A stretch of 64,000 nt of DNA, taken from the NCBI RefSeq assembly GCF_001540865.1, contig NC_033639.1:8172432-8236431 (forward strand), in the 5' to 3' direction. Positions 62,615-64,000 of this stretch are shown here, piece by piece. Source of the DNA: Ananas comosus (Eukaryota > Streptophyta > Magnoliopsida > Poales > Bromeliaceae). Both the position numbers and the translations under genes were made by a program. The notes below the pieces were generated by a model. That model was not told the DNA's origin and searched no databases. It saw only the letters and a list, made by a program, of their open reading frames with translations. The stretch's first letter is position 1. Each line of letters opens with the position of its first letter.

Positions 62615-64000
62615 CGGCCTAGCGGATCCATCTTTTTAATCATTAGTTAGTTATGGATTCACAGATACATATATATTATATATCTATATTTGCATAAAAT
62701 CTTAATCTTATCAAGATGTTTTCTTCTCTTCAATAAAATTAAGTAACTCTCAAAATACTCATACATTATCCAAGACTAGAATCACAATTCCAAGTAAAAG
62801 ATCTTATCTCTATATAGATATATTTCACATATTTTCAATTAGATTCTCTAATTCCTAATTAGAGATAATATCACTCCTCACATATTTAATTAGATCTCTA
62901 TCATCTTTTTAATCTTATTTTCAATAAGGTTACTTTACTAATAAATTAATTCCTCACTCTTAAATACACTTCCATGATCTAAATATCCGGTATCCCTCAA
63001 CACTCTCATTAGAGTGGGATAAATTTAACTTTCGAGGCCGCTCAAGTGTCAGAACTGATACTGAGATCCTAATCTGACATCTGGGAACTCACTTACAGTT
63101 GAATACCGACAGCGAATGAATTAACATCCTAATTTCACACTGATCAAGCGCCAGCTTCTATTTTCACTCAGCTTTGACACTAAACTCTCATGTACTGAAA
63201 TGACTCGTCATCCAAACGGATTCCCAGGTGCACGACAATTCTATGTGTGTCGACCGCATAGGTTATACCATCGGCAGTGGAATCAACATAAACTGTTTGA
63301 TATTTTAATTATAACTCTTCTAATCGACAATCCAAACAATTCAATTCAGTTATCTCATAGTGTCTGCTCGGCCGTCCCCGTAGTGACCCGACTGTGCTGT
63401 ATAGAATGGAATTCTAAATTAATTAAGGTGGTCATGCACCTTAATTAATTGGATCCATGATAGCTATTGATCTATATACATATAGAAATCAATCTCTCTC
63501 CGATCTCTCTTCTGCGCGCGTGTTTCTTTCCGATCAACTTCTCTATTCTTCATCGACTGAAAGATCATGAAGTGATTGCTAGCACCGTCCAGATGGTCCG
63601 TGACTCATCCGGTTCGTGAGACGAAGATAGATCGGGTATGCGCCGATTCCGTGTGGATACGCGTAGAGGCCGGGCATGTGCACGGCTAATCGGAATCTCT
63701 GTTCGTCATATTCAGTTTCAACCGTACAGTAGATCAAGAGACCTTAACTGGTCCACGGTAAGATTTCTAAACATAAAGAGTTTTTTGTTTAGATTAATTT
63801 TTTGCATAGTAACATGAGAATGATCCGCCGGCAACGGTTTGATTTATTGGTTTTCGGTTTTCATATGTGATATGTATTTAGCTTCCGAAAAATTTTAAAA
63901 GTGCAAAATTATTTTCCGCTGCGTTTTTCTGATGTGCCGGTTATTTTCTAACACCTCGATGGCCTTCGATGACGTCTATGTGAAACAATCGTTATACTCT
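62615..64000. repeat. Repeat-derived DNA, probably LTR-retrotransposon remains
   Basis: The segment has no open frame of note. It holds a perfect 14-bp inverted repeat (63417-63430 with 63437-63450), copy 2 of the dispersed repeat (63560-63870) and, at its end, a near copy of the 61645-61690 word. The composition and the shared modules fit an old retrotransposon cut by the gap. Confidence 0.5.

Noticed and set aside
1..64000. CRISPR arrays, operons, ribosomal RNA and clear tRNA genes
   Set aside because: I saw no spaced direct repeats of CRISPR type, no rRNA signature and no convincing tRNA cloverleaf with A and B boxes. The tandem arrays found have no unique spacers.

Overview
This is a plant nuclear window, most likely from a monocot. 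All coding genes are intron-rich with GT..AG introns. The coding exons of the proton pump and of the first exons of other genes are strongly GC-rich while introns and intergenic DNA are AT-rich, and one gene is a homogentisate geranylgeranyl transferase, an enzyme typical of monocots. The exact species cannot be read from the sequence; a non-grass commelinid is my guess only. There are three N gaps (5212-5867, 58352-58576, 62590-62614) and several single N positions (about 1438, 29979, 39568, 55391, 57054), some of which look like contig joins.

Layout. 1-8.1 kb is AT-rich repeat-derived DNA with one clear MITE and a gap. 8.13-28.14 kb (+) is a complete 25-exon Dicer-like 4 (DCL4) gene, with repeats in its introns. 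Its first eight exons carry many one-base indels while exons 9-25 are clean. 29.0-29.98 kb is a piece of plastid rpoC2 in the nuclear genome, abutting a single N and then the last exon of a WD40 gene of the CMR1/WDR76 type (29.98-32.70 kb, -), whose 3' end is therefore missing. 34.34-38.26 kb (+) is a complete 20S proteasome beta-3 gene (204 aa). 38.3-41.9 kb holds a Helitron end and a tiny LTR retrotransposon (391 bp) with a target-site duplication. 41.94-47.55 kb (-) is a complete plasma-membrane H+-ATPase (14 exons, 957 aa). 49.29-50.47 kb (-) is ribosomal protein eL39 (51 aa). 51.29-about 54 kb (-) is the geranylgeranyl transferase of tocotrienol synthesis, complete at the C-terminus and unresolved at the N-terminus. 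54.0-64 kb is repeat-rich: a 1.2 kb duplicated block, three MITE or CACTA-like elements, a 173-bp tandem array and dispersed repeat copies.

The genes are ordinary neighbours with unrelated tasks (small-RNA production, chromatin or DNA-damage WD40 protein, protein turnover, proton pumping, translation, vitamin E). I see no operon-like or clustered system and no strong case for an undescribed system. The most informative points are the quality break inside DCL4, the plastid DNA that cuts the WD40 gene, the miniature LTR element with unequal LTRs, a GC-AG intron in the transferase, and a duplicated 5' splice site in DCL4.
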